The notes under the pieces are model-generated. The model worked only from the letters and a program-made list of their open reading frames with translations, made no database searches and was not told the DNA's origin. The position numbers were made by a program, and so were the translations under genes. Positions 1 to 8,665 of a DNA stretch of 64,000 bases are shown one piece after another; positions within the stretch are counted from its first letter, which is position 1, and every line of letters starts with the position of its first letter. The stretch comes from CAZOWM01 sp964583615 (GTDB lineage Bacteria; Spirochaetota; B62-G9; DRHN01), in the NCBI GenBank assembly GCA_964583615.1, contig CAZOWM010000008.1, forward strand, positions 27,439 through 91,438, written 5' to 3'.

Positions 1-1
1 G

Positions 2-700
2 GTGAACAACGCAGCAAAGATGCGCTACATGTCCGGCGGACAGTTTCGTGTTCCTATTGTGTTTCGGGGGCCGAATGGCCCTGCTGAGTATCTTGCTGCG
101 CAGCACTCCCAGGCGCTCCAGTCTGTGTACGCACATGTTCCCGGCCTCAAGGTTGTTGCGCCGTCCACGCCTTATGACGCAAAGGGGCTTCTGAAGACCG
201 CGATACGCGACGACAATCCGGTGCTTTTCCTCGAAGCGGAGCTCATGTATGCGATGAAGGGGGAAGTGCCCGAAGAGGAGTACCTCATCCCGCTGGGCCG
301 TGTAGATGTAAAGAAGGAGGGAAAGGACGCAACGGTCATCGGGTTCTCCAAGCCCGTGCACATTGCCCTGGATGCTGCAAAGGAGCTCGAAAAAGAGGGA
401 GTGGATGTCGAGGTGATTGATCTAAGATCCATACGGCCGCTTGATGAGCAGAGGGTATATGAGTCCGTGAAGAAAACGAACAGGTGCGTGGTCGTGGATG
501 AAGCGTGGCCCTTTGCGAGCGTAGGTTCACACCTCGCCTGGCTGATATCGAAAAACTGTTTTGACTCTCTCGATGCACCGGTTGAGCTCGTGAGTTCCGA
601 AGACGTTCCCATGCCCTACAATCACAGGCTCGAAATCGCGGCACAGCCTTCTGTGAGAAAGATCGTTCGTGCCCTGAAAAAGGTGCTTTATCTCGAGTGA
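2..700 (+). CDS. pdhB: Pyruvate dehydrogenase E1 beta subunit, C-terminal part (5' end off window)
   Basis: This is the beta chain of the thiamine-diphosphate E1 component, which decarboxylates pyruvate and passes the acetyl group to the E2 lipoyl arm. The visible 232 residues show the transketolase-type pyrimidine-binding and C-terminal domains. Family-typical blocks are GGQFRVPIVFRGPNG near residue 12, HSQALQSVYAHVPGLKVVAPS near 35, DNPVLFLE near 71 and VIDLRSIRPLD near 138. Full-length E1-beta is about 320-330 residues, so roughly 90 are missing at the window edge and the GTG at position 2 is not the true start. E2 and E3 follow on the same strand, so this is a pdh operon, and the alpha subunit is expected just upstream. 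The possible alternative is an acetoin or branched-chain dehydrogenase E1-beta. Confidence 0.9.
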   Translation: MNNAAKMRYMSGGQFRVPIVFRGPNGPAEYLAAQHSQALQSVYAHVPGLKVVAPSTPYDAKGLLKTAIRDDNPVLFLEAELMYAMKGEVPEEEYLIPLGRVDVKKEGKDATVIGFSKPVHIALDAAKELEKEGVDVEVIDLRSIRPLDEQRVYESVKKTNRCVVVDEAWPFASVGSHLAWLISKNCFDSLDAPVELVSSEDVPMPYNHRLEIAAQPSVRKIVRALKKVLYLE

Positions 701-731
701 GCGTGGAGAAAATGAATAATTGGAGAAGTAT

Positions 732-2021
732 ATGGCTGAGAAAGTATTGATGATCGCTCTTTCACCCACAATGGAGACAGGAACAATCGTGAAATGGCAC
801 AAACATGAGGGAGACGAGGTGAGCTCCGGAGATGTTCTCTGTGAGGTGGAGACGGATAAGGCAACGATGGAATATGAATCGATGAATGAGGGGATCCTCC
901 TGAAAATCATTTGCGAAGAAGGTCAGGAGGCACAGGTGGAAGCTCCGATTGCCATTGTCGGTGAGAAGGGGGAGGACATTTCTGATTTGTTAAAAGAAAT
1001 CGAGGAAGAAGCAAAAGAAGAAGAAAAACCTGTAACCGAGGAGAAAGCCCCTGGAGGCTTCGCGGAAGAACAGAGTCCACAAAAGGTTGAGGAGCCTGAA
1101 GCGCAACAGCGGGAAAAAGTCCCTGCGTCCGCTCCGAAACCCTCGGAAGAGCCGGAAAAGGGCGTGTTGGAAGGGTATAAGGCTTCTCCTCTGGCGCGGC
1201 AGATGGCGCGGCAGCACAATATAGAACTGGAAGATGTGGAGGGAACTGGCCCGGACGGGCGGATCATCAAAAGAGACATCGAATCCATGCTCTCCAGGCA
1301 AACCGCGCCTGCGGGCATTTCTGCACGGAAACCGGCAGCGGAAACAGAGGAAATCAGGGTTTCCGGCAAGCGGAAGGTTATCGCACAGCGGCTTTCTGAA
1401 TCGAAATTTTCCGCGCCCCATTACTATCTGCGTGCGATTGTTGCGGTTGATACCCTCTTTGCGGCGAGGAAAGCACTTAACAGGAATTCCGAAAACAGGG
1501 TATCTTTCAATGCCTTTGTCATGAAGCTCACTGCAGAAGCGCTGAGAAAACACCCAATGGTGAACGCAAGCTGGCGAGGAGAAACGATCGTGAAGTTCGG
1601 GAGTGCTGACATCGGCCTTGCTGTTGCCCAGCCCGACGGGCTCATCACTCCCATCGTCAGGGACTGCTGGAACAAGGGCATCATTCAGATAGACAGAGAG
1701 CTCAGAGAGCTCGTAGAAAAAGCGATGAAAAACGCCCTCAAACCAGAGGAATACAACGGTGCGACTTTTACCATCACCAATCTCGGGTCGTTCGGAATTC
1801 ATGAATTCACCGCAATCATCAATCCCCCGGGCTCAGCGATCCTTGCGGTCGGACAGGCCAGAAGGGAACCTGCGGTTGGTGAAAACGACCAAATCGTGAT
1901 ACAGACGAACATGACGCTCACCCTCTCCTCCGATCACAGGGTGATAGACGGCGCGGTCGGTGCACAATTCATGAGTGATCTCAAGGAGATGATGGAAAAT
2001 CCGATCGCTGCACTGTACTGA
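732..2021 (+). CDS. pdhC: Dihydrolipoamide acetyltransferase (E2) of pyruvate dehydrogenase
   Basis: E2 is the core of the complex and transfers the acetyl group from its lipoyl arm to CoA. The protein has 429 residues. An N-terminal lipoyl domain carries the lipoylated lysine K43 in ETDKATMEYES. A Glu/Pro/Ala-rich flexible linker spans about 85-145. A peripheral-subunit-binding domain starts at KASPLARQMARQ near 150. The C-terminal acyltransferase domain ends with the catalytic SSDHRVIDG motif (H402, D406). There is only one lipoyl domain. ATG 732 is chosen because GGAG at 722-725 sits 6 bases before it; a TTG at 720 would overlap this ribosome site. It lies 31 bases after the E1-beta stop and 35 bases before the E3 gene, consistent with one operon. 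Confidence 0.95.
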   Translation: MAEKVLMIALSPTMETGTIVKWHKHEGDEVSSGDVLCEVETDKATMEYESMNEGILLKIICEEGQEAQVEAPIAIVGEKGEDISDLLKEIEEEAKEEEKPVTEEKAPGGFAEEQSPQKVEEPEAQQREKVPASAPKPSEEPEKGVLEGYKASPLARQMARQHNIELEDVEGTGPDGRIIKRDIESMLSRQTAPAGISARKPAAETEEIRVSGKRKVIAQRLSESKFSAPHYYLRAIVAVDTLFAARKALNRNSENRVSFNAFVMKLTAEALRKHPMVNASWRGETIVKFGSADIGLAVAQPDGLITPIVRDCWNKGIIQIDRELRELVEKAMKNALKPEEYNGATFTITNLGSFGIHEFTAIINPPGSAILAVGQARREPAVGENDQIVIQTNMTLTLSSDHRVIDGAVGAQFMSDLKEMMENPIAALY

Positions 2022-2056
2022 TTTTTTATACACAATCAATTTCAAGAGAGGTGAAT

Positions 2057-3451
2057 ATGGCTGAAACGTACGATTATGATGTGGTGGTAATCGGCTCTGG
2101 ACCAGGAGGGTACGTCGCGGCAATCAGGGCTTCGCAGCTCGGATTAAAAGCATGTGTGATCGAGAAGGGAAAAACCGGAGGTGTCTGCCTCAATATCGGC
2201 TGCATTCCGTCCAAAGCCCTCATTCACCAGGCGGAAATATTTCGCTCTATCGGTGATCTGAAAAACATGGGAGTCACGGTCGATGCCTCAACACTCGACT
2301 ATAGCGCGGTATTCGCCAAGTCACGGAAGGCAGCGGATACCCTTTCAAAGGGAGTTGAATTCCTGCTGAAGAAGAACAAGATAGACCTCATTCAGGGATA
2401 CGGAAGGATACCTAGTCCTCACGAAGTGAGCGTTGACGGAGAAAAGAAGGTCAAGGGAAGGTTTATCGTGATTGCCACGGGTTCACGTCCGCGTTCCATA
2501 CCTGGATTCGATTTTGATAACGATCGTGTAATCTCTTCTGACGGAGGGCTCATGCTCGAGCGGCTGCCGAAAAGCATCATAATCCTCGGCGGCGGCTACA
2601 TCGGTGTGGAGTTCGCGCACATAATGAACGCCTTCGGAGTCGAGGTGACAATCGTGGAGCTTCTCGATCGTCTCATTCCCATTGAGGATGAGGAGTCCAG
2701 TACGGTCCTGCAGAGGGCTTTCCGGAGGAGAAAAATCGGGATGTACACCTCGACAAAGGCGGTTTCACTGGAAAAAGGAGGTGACAACGTCACCGTAAAG
2801 GTGGAGACAAAGGATGGCGAGCAGAAGAGCCTCGAAGCGGAAAAACTCCTCGTTGTGGTGGGGAGGGCGCCCAACACAGAGGACATCGGATTGGACGCAA
2901 TCGGAATCGAAACGGAAAAAGGCTTTATTCCGGTCGGAGATTTTTACACGACATCTGTGCAATCGGTGTACGCAATCGGAGACGTCGTACAGACGCCTCA
3001 GCTCGCCCACGTAGCCTCAAAGGAAGGTGAGATCGCGGTAGAACACATGGCGGGGAAGAATCCGCTCCCGAGAATCGACCCGCTTCAGATCCCTTCAGGG
3101 ATATTTTGTGAGCCACAGGTCGCAAGCTTCGGATACAAGGAGTATCAGCTCATTGCTGAAAATATCCCCTACAGCAAGGCGATATTTCCGATCAGGGGAG
3201 CTGGCAAGTCGGTTGCCATTGAGCGCACAGATGGAATGGTGAAGATTTTGTTCGATCCGGAGACCTCCGAGATCCTCGGCGCCCATATCGCGGGTGCGGA
3301 GGCTACAGAGCTGATCCACGAGGTCCTGCTTGCGAAGTCCACCGAGCTTTTGCCTGCAGATATTGCAGGCATGATCCATGCCCATCCAACTCTCTCGGAG
3401 GCGGTCATGGAGGCGATGCGCTCGGCAGAGGGGTGGGCGATCCATATATGA
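2057..3451 (+). CDS. lpdA: Dihydrolipoamide dehydrogenase (E3)
   Basis: This flavoprotein reoxidises dihydrolipoamide on E2 and reduces NAD+. The 464-residue length is normal for the family. An N-terminal FAD Rossmann motif GSGPGGYVAA is followed by the redox-active disulfide in GGVCLNIGCIPSK (C44, C49). The NAD motif is GGGYIGVEFA near residue 180. The C-terminal dimerisation domain carries the catalytic pair in HAHPTLSE (H443, E448). ATG 2057 is preferred over GTG 2051 because the GAGAGG ribosome site overlaps the latter. As the last gene of the pdh set it probably serves pyruvate dehydrogenase; E3 can also be shared with other 2-oxoacid dehydrogenases or glycine cleavage, none of which is visible here. 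Confidence 0.95.
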   Translation: MAETYDYDVVVIGSGPGGYVAAIRASQLGLKACVIEKGKTGGVCLNIGCIPSKALIHQAEIFRSIGDLKNMGVTVDASTLDYSAVFAKSRKAADTLSKGVEFLLKKNKIDLIQGYGRIPSPHEVSVDGEKKVKGRFIVIATGSRPRSIPGFDFDNDRVISSDGGLMLERLPKSIIILGGGYIGVEFAHIMNAFGVEVTIVELLDRLIPIEDEESSTVLQRAFRRRKIGMYTSTKAVSLEKGGDNVTVKVETKDGEQKSLEAEKLLVVVGRAPNTEDIGLDAIGIETEKGFIPVGDFYTTSVQSVYAIGDVVQTPQLAHVASKEGEIAVEHMAGKNPLPRIDPLQIPSGIFCEPQVASFGYKEYQLIAENIPYSKAIFPIRGAGKSVAIERTDGMVKILFDPETSEILGAHIAGAEATELIHEVLLAKSTELLPADIAGMIHAHPTLSEAVMEAMRSAEGWAIHI

Positions 3452-3524
3452 GGGAGCGCTTTCTTTGTTGTTGGCGAACATACACGCGGTGATTTCATTT
3501 CGCATACTGCTCCAGAGGACGGCG

Positions 3525-4394
3525 TTAATCCTCCAGTGAATAGGCTCCGCCCTCATGTTTTAAAAACCCCTCTTTTCTGAGCCCTGAAAGGATTTTTTGT
3601 ACTCTCTTGCTATCTTCCGAAATTCTTTTTGCGATCTCGTACCCGCCGAGGCCCGGCTCTGCGACGAGGGTTTTAAGGACTTTTCCCCGGATCTGCCTGT
3701 CGGAACCTGCGAATGCAGTCTGTTTTTTGTAGCCTTTGCTCCTGTGGTTGATGTTTCCGAATCGTTTTTTCAGCCAGACTCCGTAATCCATGAGCGCGTA
3801 GTACCACTGTCGCGGGTCTTCATGATCAAGTGTCTTTTCCACGACGGGAAAGATGTCAGTGTCGGGGACCACCAGGAAGCCGGGGAAGAAAAAATAGATG
3901 AACACCCTCCTGATGTTGGTTTCAACGAAGACCGTGGGTATGTTGTACGCGAATGTCACCATTGCTGCTGCAGTTGTACATCCGATTCCGGGAAGAGTCC
4001 TCAGCTGTTCTGCCACTGCCGGCAGCGTTCCTCCAAACCGCTGAACTACCGCCTCTGCGCTCCGTTTCATGTAGATACAGCGGCGGTTGTAGCCGAGCCC
4101 CTGCCACAGGTTGATGATGCGGTGAAGAGGAGCGCGTGCGAGAGAGGAAAAATCCGGAAACACGCTGATGAAAGCTTCGTATTTTTTCAGGACTCTCTCG
4201 ACCTGGGTCTGCTGCAGCATGAACTCAGAAACGAATATCCGGTACGGATCCCGGGTTTCTCTCCAGGGAAGGTTTCTTCCCTTTTCTTTGTAAAATGCTC
4301 TGATGATATCATGAAACTTTTCTATGTCTTTGGTACTTTTCTCCGCGAACGGGGGGTTTGAGCGGATTGAAACATACTCGCTTTTTTTCTTCAC
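3525..4394 (-). CDS. MutY-like A/G-specific adenine glycosylase lacking the iron-sulfur loop
   Basis: HhH-GPD superfamily DNA glycosylase, predicted to remove adenine mispaired with 8-oxoguanine. MutY hallmarks are LPWRETRDPYRIFVSEFMLQ followed by QTQV (the Glu of SEF matches the MutY catalytic Glu) and the helix-hairpin-helix LPGIGCTTAAAM. Two deviations are visible. The usual VLDGNV block reads VFVETNIRRV, so the catalytic Asp position holds Glu. After ALMDYG the four-cysteine Fe-S loop is replaced by a basic segment around NHRSKGYKKQ. The C-terminal 55 residues look winged-helix-like. GTG 4394 is chosen because GGAGGG lies 6 bases upstream on the minus strand; longer starts (ATG 4427 or 4541) lack a ribosome site. 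The protein has 289 residues. Its gene ends 73 bases from the convergent lpdA. Confidence 0.82.
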   Translation of the reverse strand: MKKKSEYVSIRSNPPFAEKSTKDIEKFHDIIRAFYKEKGRNLPWRETRDPYRIFVSEFMLQQTQVERVLKKYEAFISVFPDFSSLARAPLHRIINLWQGLGYNRRCIYMKRSAEAVVQRFGGTLPAVAEQLRTLPGIGCTTAAAMVTFAYNIPTVFVETNIRRVFIYFFFPGFLVVPDTDIFPVVEKTLDHEDPRQWYYALMDYGVWLKKRFGNINHRSKGYKKQTAFAGSDRQIRGKVLKTLVAEPGLGGYEIAKRISEDSKRVQKILSGLRKEGFLKHEGGAYSLED

Positions 4395-4498
4395 AGTGGT
4401 CCCTCCGGAGTTTGCTGTAAGCACCATGTGTGTTTTGGCATAGTATAGTAAAAAACGCCCTTTCACGCCACCCCAATAACGGAAAGACTGGAAACCCC

Positions 4499-4527
4499 TT
4501 GACTTCACCCGGCACCGCAGGTATGGT
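4499..4527 (+). promoter_or_regulatory. Sigma-70-type promoter for the osmoprotectant importer operon
   Basis: TTGACT at 4499-4504 and TATGGT at 4522-4527 are separated by 17 bases. Transcription would start near 4534, giving a leader of about 40 bases before ATG 4574. It lies in the divergent gap between the glycosylase gene and the importer. No operator repeat was recognised. Confidence 0.5.
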
Positions 4528-4573
4528 TTTGAAAATGCCAATTATCACAAAGATTCGAAAAGGAGGGTGTACA

Positions 4574-5521
4574 ATGCTCCTGAGAAAACATGCACCCGTG
4601 CTGGTGGTACTCGCAGTGTTCTTGCTCATCGGAACCATCGTTTCCGGCGCACAGAAACAGAAAGAGGATTCAGGCAGAGGCCCCGTGACTGTGGCGTCGA
4701 AGATTGACACGGAAGGCGCCCTGCTCGGACAGATGATAAATCACCTGCTGCGCGCACACGGATTTGCGGTTGTTGACAAAACCGAGTTCGGTCCAACGGA
4801 CGTAATACGAAAGGCAATCATCAACGGCGAGATAGATATCTACCCGGAATACACGGGAAACGGGGGCTTTTTTTATGACGGCACGGAGCCCTCGATCTGG
4901 AAGGATGCGCAGAAGGGGTATGAAACGGTAAAAAGGCTCGATATGGAAGCGCACAATATCGTGTGGCTTCAGCCCGCTTCCGCGAACAATACATGGGCGA
5001 TCGCAATCAGAATGGACCTCTCCCAAGAAGAGGGGATCAAAACCCTTGAGGACTTTGCGCGTTATGTAAACAGCGGGGGAAATGTGAAGATTGCCGGTTC
5101 GGAGGAGTTCGTCTCCCGCCCAGATGCGCTTCCCGCATTCGAGAAAGCATATGGATTCAAGCTTTCAAAGAGTCAGATGATCATTCTCTCGGGCGGAAAC
5201 ACCGCACAGACGGAAAAAGCAGCTGCTGAAGGTACGGACGGAGTCAATGCGGCAATGGCGTACGGTACTGACGGGGCACTCGCCGCTCTCGGGCTGTGGG
5301 TGCTCGAGGACACGAAAGGGGTCCAGCCTGTATATCAGCCGGCACCCATTATTCGGGCTGCTGTGCTGGAGGAGTATCCGGAGATCGAAGAAATTCTGCG
5401 GCCGGTATTCAAGAGCTTTGATCTGGTGACCCTTCAGTTTTTGAATGCCAAAATCGCGATCGAGGGACGGGACGCTGCATCGGTTGCCGAGGAATATCTC
5501 GATTCAAAAGGGCTTTTGTAA
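4574..5521 (+). CDS. Glycine betaine/choline-type ABC transporter substrate-binding protein (YehZ/OsmF-like)
   Basis: Periplasmic or membrane-anchored receptor for quaternary-amine osmoprotectants (OpuAC family). An N-terminal hydrophobic signal (about residues 8-28, ending near VSGAQ) precedes a mature domain with family-typical blocks VASKIDTEGALLGQMI, GEIDIYPEYTGNGG, and WLQPASANNTWA. The length of 315 residues fits. ATG 4574 has AGGAGGG 7 bases upstream. It is first of four genes in the order receptor, large permease, ATPase, small permease, the same order as E. coli yehZYXW. The exact substrate cannot be read from sequence; glycine betaine, choline or carnitine are family substrates, and the Yeh system itself has low betaine affinity. 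Confidence 0.85.
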   Translation: MLLRKHAPVLVVLAVFLLIGTIVSGAQKQKEDSGRGPVTVASKIDTEGALLGQMINHLLRAHGFAVVDKTEFGPTDVIRKAIINGEIDIYPEYTGNGGFFYDGTEPSIWKDAQKGYETVKRLDMEAHNIVWLQPASANNTWAIAIRMDLSQEEGIKTLEDFARYVNSGGNVKIAGSEEFVSRPDALPAFEKAYGFKLSKSQMIILSGGNTAQTEKAAAEGTDGVNAAMAYGTDGALAALGLWVLEDTKGVQPVYQPAPIIRAAVLEEYPEIEEILRPVFKSFDLVTLQFLNAKIAIEGRDAASVAEEYLDSKGLL

Positions 5522-5565
5522 AAACGACGATTTGTTTCTATTGATCGAATAACGGCCAGGGAGGG

Positions 5566-6768
5566 GTGCATCTCTTTTTGCGCGAATTGCGGATCAACAG
5601 AGTAACCGGGCTCGGTGTTCTCGTCGGGCTGCTTTCCTTCGGCGTCCGGTTTATGGTGTTAAAGCCGAACAGGCTCGCAGGAGGAACGTTTTTTTTTGCG
5701 TGGGACGTGCTTTCTGCAGGCTCTGTGGTTTTGCTGGTTATTCCATGGATTCTTCTGCTTTTCCTCGATATCAAAGGGTATTCTGCACAGTTTACCGAAA
5801 TTGCAGGCGCACTGCTGGGGGTTTTCGCAATTCTCTCGGTGTTCGTGCTCTGGGCGCACGCTGCATCAAACCTTCTGGAGTCCGAGCCCCGGTTCGCGCG
5901 CGCATCAATGGGTTTTGGCTCTCTGGGAATGATTCTCGGCGCATACATTGTGGCAAGCAGTTCCCTCAGGCATGAGTCTGTCCCGCGTATCTGGAAAACC
6001 CTGATTCCCCTTTTCGGCCTGGCTGTGCTCGCGGTATTACTCGTGTCAGGCTTTATGAATAACCTCTCCATCATGAAGGAATTCGCGGTGAGAAAAGACC
6101 GCTTCCTCCAGGAGTTCGGCCGTCACATCGTTCTCTGCGGTTTTGCAGTGGCAGCAGCCGTGGCGATCGGCGCTCCTCTCGGTGTCTGGGCATTCAGAAA
6201 AAAACTGTTCGAAAAGCCGATTTTCTTTGCGGTGAACACAATACAGACAGTCCCCTCTCTCGCCCTGTTCGGACTCATGATCGCACCGCTTTCCATCCTC
6301 TCGCACCGGTTTCCACTGCTTCGTGAGCTTGGAATAAAGGGGGTGGGCACTGCGCCGGCTCTCATTGCCCTCTGTCTGTATGCCCTGCTCCCCATTACGA
6401 GGAATACCTATACGAGCCTGAAGGTACTGGATCCCTCGGTGATTGAGGCTGCAAAAGGGATGGGGATGGGAACACTGCAGATGCTTATGAGCGTTCAGCT
6501 TCCTCTTTCACTGCCTATCATTCTGAGCGGAATACGCATTTCAATGGTACAGGCGATAGGGAACACCACTGTCGCCGCGCTCATCGGTGCGGGAGGGTTA
6601 GGAGTGTTCGTGTTTCAAGGGCTCGGCCAGGCCGTGCCCGATCTCATCCTGCTCGGAGCTGTTCCCGTAATACTGCTCGCGATTTTCACAGACAAGCTGA
6701 TTGCGCTCCTCATCAGGATTATTACCCCTGAGGGGCTCGCACGGCAGAAAACAGTGCCAAGGAGATGA
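5566..6768 (+). CDS. Osmoprotectant ABC transporter permease with extended N-terminal membrane domain (YehY-like)
   Basis: Inner-membrane permease of the importer, 400 residues. The N-terminal 160 residues contain about four hydrophobic helices not found in short permeases. The C-terminal half is the binding-protein-dependent transport domain, with an EAA-loop-like segment EAAKGMGMGTLQMLMSVQLP near 305 and AALIGAGGLGVFVFQG after it. This long form matches YehY. The start is uncertain: GTG 5566 sits only one or two bases after a GGGAGG ribosome site, and TTG 5578 or 5587 are alternatives. The stop TGA overlaps the ribosome site of the ATPase gene one base later, so the two are translationally linked. 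Confidence 0.85.
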   Translation: MHLFLRELRINRVTGLGVLVGLLSFGVRFMVLKPNRLAGGTFFFAWDVLSAGSVVLLVIPWILLLFLDIKGYSAQFTEIAGALLGVFAILSVFVLWAHAASNLLESEPRFARASMGFGSLGMILGAYIVASSSLRHESVPRIWKTLIPLFGLAVLAVLLVSGFMNNLSIMKEFAVRKDRFLQEFGRHIVLCGFAVAAAVAIGAPLGVWAFRKKLFEKPIFFAVNTIQTVPSLALFGLMIAPLSILSHRFPLLRELGIKGVGTAPALIALCLYALLPITRNTYTSLKVLDPSVIEAAKGMGMGTLQMLMSVQLPLSLPIILSGIRISMVQAIGNTTVAALIGAGGLGVFVFQGLGQAVPDLILLGAVPVILLAIFTDKLIALLIRIITPEGLARQKTVPRR

Positions 6769-6769
6769 G

Positions 6770-7888
6770 ATGATCGAGCTGAGGGATGTTACAAAACGCT
6801 ATGAGAAAAACATTGCCGTTTGCAATCTCTTTCTCTCCGTGAACGAAGGAGAGGTATGCACGCTGATCGGCCCTTCCGGATGCGGGAAATCGACCACCAT
6901 CAAGCTCATCAATCGAATGCTCGATCCGGAAAATGGAGAAATCTTTGTACGGGGAAAAAATGTCCGGGACTTCAAACCGGAAGCGCTCAGGCGGCAGATC
7001 GGCTATGTGATTCAGTATGTCGGCCTCTTCCCGCACATGAGCGTTGCGGAAAACATCGGGATTGTGCCGAAAATGCTTGGGTGGGGAAAAGCCCTGATTA
7101 AAAGCCGTATTGACGAGCTTCTCAGTCTCGTGGATCTTGACCCATTGCAGTACAGGAGCACGTATCCCCACGAGCTTTCGGGGGGAGAGGCGCAGAGAAT
7201 CGGAGTTGCCCGCGCGCTCGCAGCAGACCCGCCGGTTTTGCTGATGGATGAGCCTTTCGGGGCGGTCGACCCTCTCACACGGGAGGTACTCCAGGCTGAG
7301 TTCATTAAGATCCAAAAAACTCTGAAAAAGACCGTTGTATTCGTCACGCACGATATTGATGAGGCGGTGAGAATCGCAGACCGCATTGCGCTGATGCGCG
7401 GCGGAAGTATCGTCCAGCATGATACTCCGGAGAACATACTCGCGCGTCCCCTCAACAAATTCGTTCATGATTTTGTGGGTACGGACAGAGCGCTGAAGCG
7501 ATTGTCGAGGTTTACTGTGGGAAAGATTATGCGAAAAGACAACTCCGTTGTTCTCACGGATTCCAAAACCGCCGGCTTTGAAAAACTCCGGGGAAAGAAA
7601 TCGCTCAGGTTTCTCTGGGTGCTGGACAACGAAAGGAGACTTCTGGGCTGGGCCGACACGCGCGAGATAGGCGAGAACGCAGCGCTTGCTGAGGCGATGA
7701 CAGATGTGCGCAACTCACAGTTCGGCGTTCGGGAGGATGCGACCCTCAGGGAAGCGCTTTCGCGTATGCTCGGGGAAGGGGTGAAAGCGATGCCTGTGTT
7801 GGATTATGAATCGAGGGTTGTGGGAGAAATCGGACTGAAAGACATCGAAAAGGTCACTGAAGAGACGGAAAGGCAATGGAAAGAGTAA
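6770..7888 (+). CDS. Osmoprotectant ABC transporter ATP-binding protein with CBS domains (YehX/OpuCA-like)
   Basis: Cytoplasmic ATPase that drives the importer, 372 residues. Walker A is GPSGCGKST (about 33-41), the signature is LSGGEAQRIGVARAL, Walker B is VLLMDEPFGAVDP and the H-loop is VTHD. Residues from about 245 on form a tandem CBS-type module (VGKIMRKDNSVVLTDS and later REDATLREALSRMLGEG), which in OpuA and OpuC senses ionic strength or nucleotides. E. coli YehX is shorter and lacks this tail. ATG 6770 has AAGGAG 5 bases upstream. The gene overlaps the next permease by 13 bases. Confidence 0.9.
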   Translation: MIELRDVTKRYEKNIAVCNLFLSVNEGEVCTLIGPSGCGKSTTIKLINRMLDPENGEIFVRGKNVRDFKPEALRRQIGYVIQYVGLFPHMSVAENIGIVPKMLGWGKALIKSRIDELLSLVDLDPLQYRSTYPHELSGGEAQRIGVARALAADPPVLLMDEPFGAVDPLTREVLQAEFIKIQKTLKKTVVFVTHDIDEAVRIADRIALMRGGSIVQHDTPENILARPLNKFVHDFVGTDRALKRLSRFTVGKIMRKDNSVVLTDSKTAGFEKLRGKKSLRFLWVLDNERRLLGWADTREIGENAALAEAMTDVRNSQFGVREDATLREALSRMLGEGVKAMPVLDYESRVVGEIGLKDIEKVTEETERQWKE

Positions 7889-8628
7889 AGAGGATCAGGG
7901 GATGGGTGTGCACTGCAGCGCTCGCCGCTGTTTTCGTCTACCTCGTATCTAATATGGAACTGTGGCGTATCGGGCTGACGCTTCTCTTTCCTCCAGAGTC
8001 TGAAGTGATATACCCCCGGGCGCAGCTTCTGCAGCTTTTGCGGGAACACCTCGTGCTCGTCCTGTCGTCGAGTTTCACCGCGTCCGTTACCGGTATAACG
8101 GTCGGCGTGTTTGCGACGCGTCCTGCGGGCCAGGATTATCTGTACATCATCAATGACCTCAGTTCACTTGCGCAGACCGTTCCTCCTGTTGCAGTGCTCG
8201 CACTGGCGGTTCCTTTTATAGGTTTCGGGTTTAAACCGACCGTGCTCGCACTCTTTCTGTACAGCATTCTTCCCGTGCTCCGCAACACCATATCAGGCAT
8301 CGAATCCGTATCCCCAAAGCTCATAGAAGCGGCGTCCGGTATAGGGATGAAGAGGTTTCAGATTCTTCTCCATGTGGAACTTCCTCTCTCTATAAAGGTG
8401 ATTATGGCGGGTATCCGCACCTCGGTGGTCATCAATGTCGGCACCGCAACCGCAGGCGCTGTTGTCGGCGCCGGAGGGCTCGGGGCTCCCATCATCTCAG
8501 GGCTCGTACGAGAGAATCCGGCGTTTGTTCTCGAGGGAGCGATTGCTGCCGCGCTTTTGGCATTTACCTTCGATCAGGTCCTCGCACAGGTTGAAAGCGC
8601 CCTGTTCAAAGGCTATGGAACAGAATGA
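7876..8628 (+). CDS. Osmoprotectant ABC transporter permease (YehW-like)
   Basis: Second inner-membrane permease of the importer, 250 residues with about six hydrophobic helices. The transport-domain EAA-type motif is EAASGIGMKRFQILLHVELP near 150, and AGAVVGAGGLGAPIISG follows. Its start ATG 7876 lies inside the 3' end of the ATPase gene (13-base overlap), which implies coupled translation and a heterodimeric permease with the 400-residue YehY-like partner. It is the last gene of the operon, and the tail-to-tail neighbour on the other strand is tctB. Confidence 0.88.
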   Translation: MERVKRIRGWVCTAALAAVFVYLVSNMELWRIGLTLLFPPESEVIYPRAQLLQLLREHLVLVLSSSFTASVTGITVGVFATRPAGQDYLYIINDLSSLAQTVPPVAVLALAVPFIGFGFKPTVLALFLYSILPVLRNTISGIESVSPKLIEAASGIGMKRFQILLHVELPLSIKVIMAGIRTSVVINVGTATAGAVVGAGGLGAPIISGLVRENPAFVLEGAIAAALLAFTFDQVLAQVESALFKGYGTE

Positions 8629-8665
8629 AGGGGTATACGGCTGATGGAGACGACCGAGGCAGATG

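Noticed and set aside
990..1802. Long open frame (270 codons) antisense to the E2 gene
   Set aside because: It lies fully within pdhC on the opposite strand, has Phe/Arg-rich unlikely composition, no domain and no ribosome site. It is a shadow of the high-GC third codon positions.
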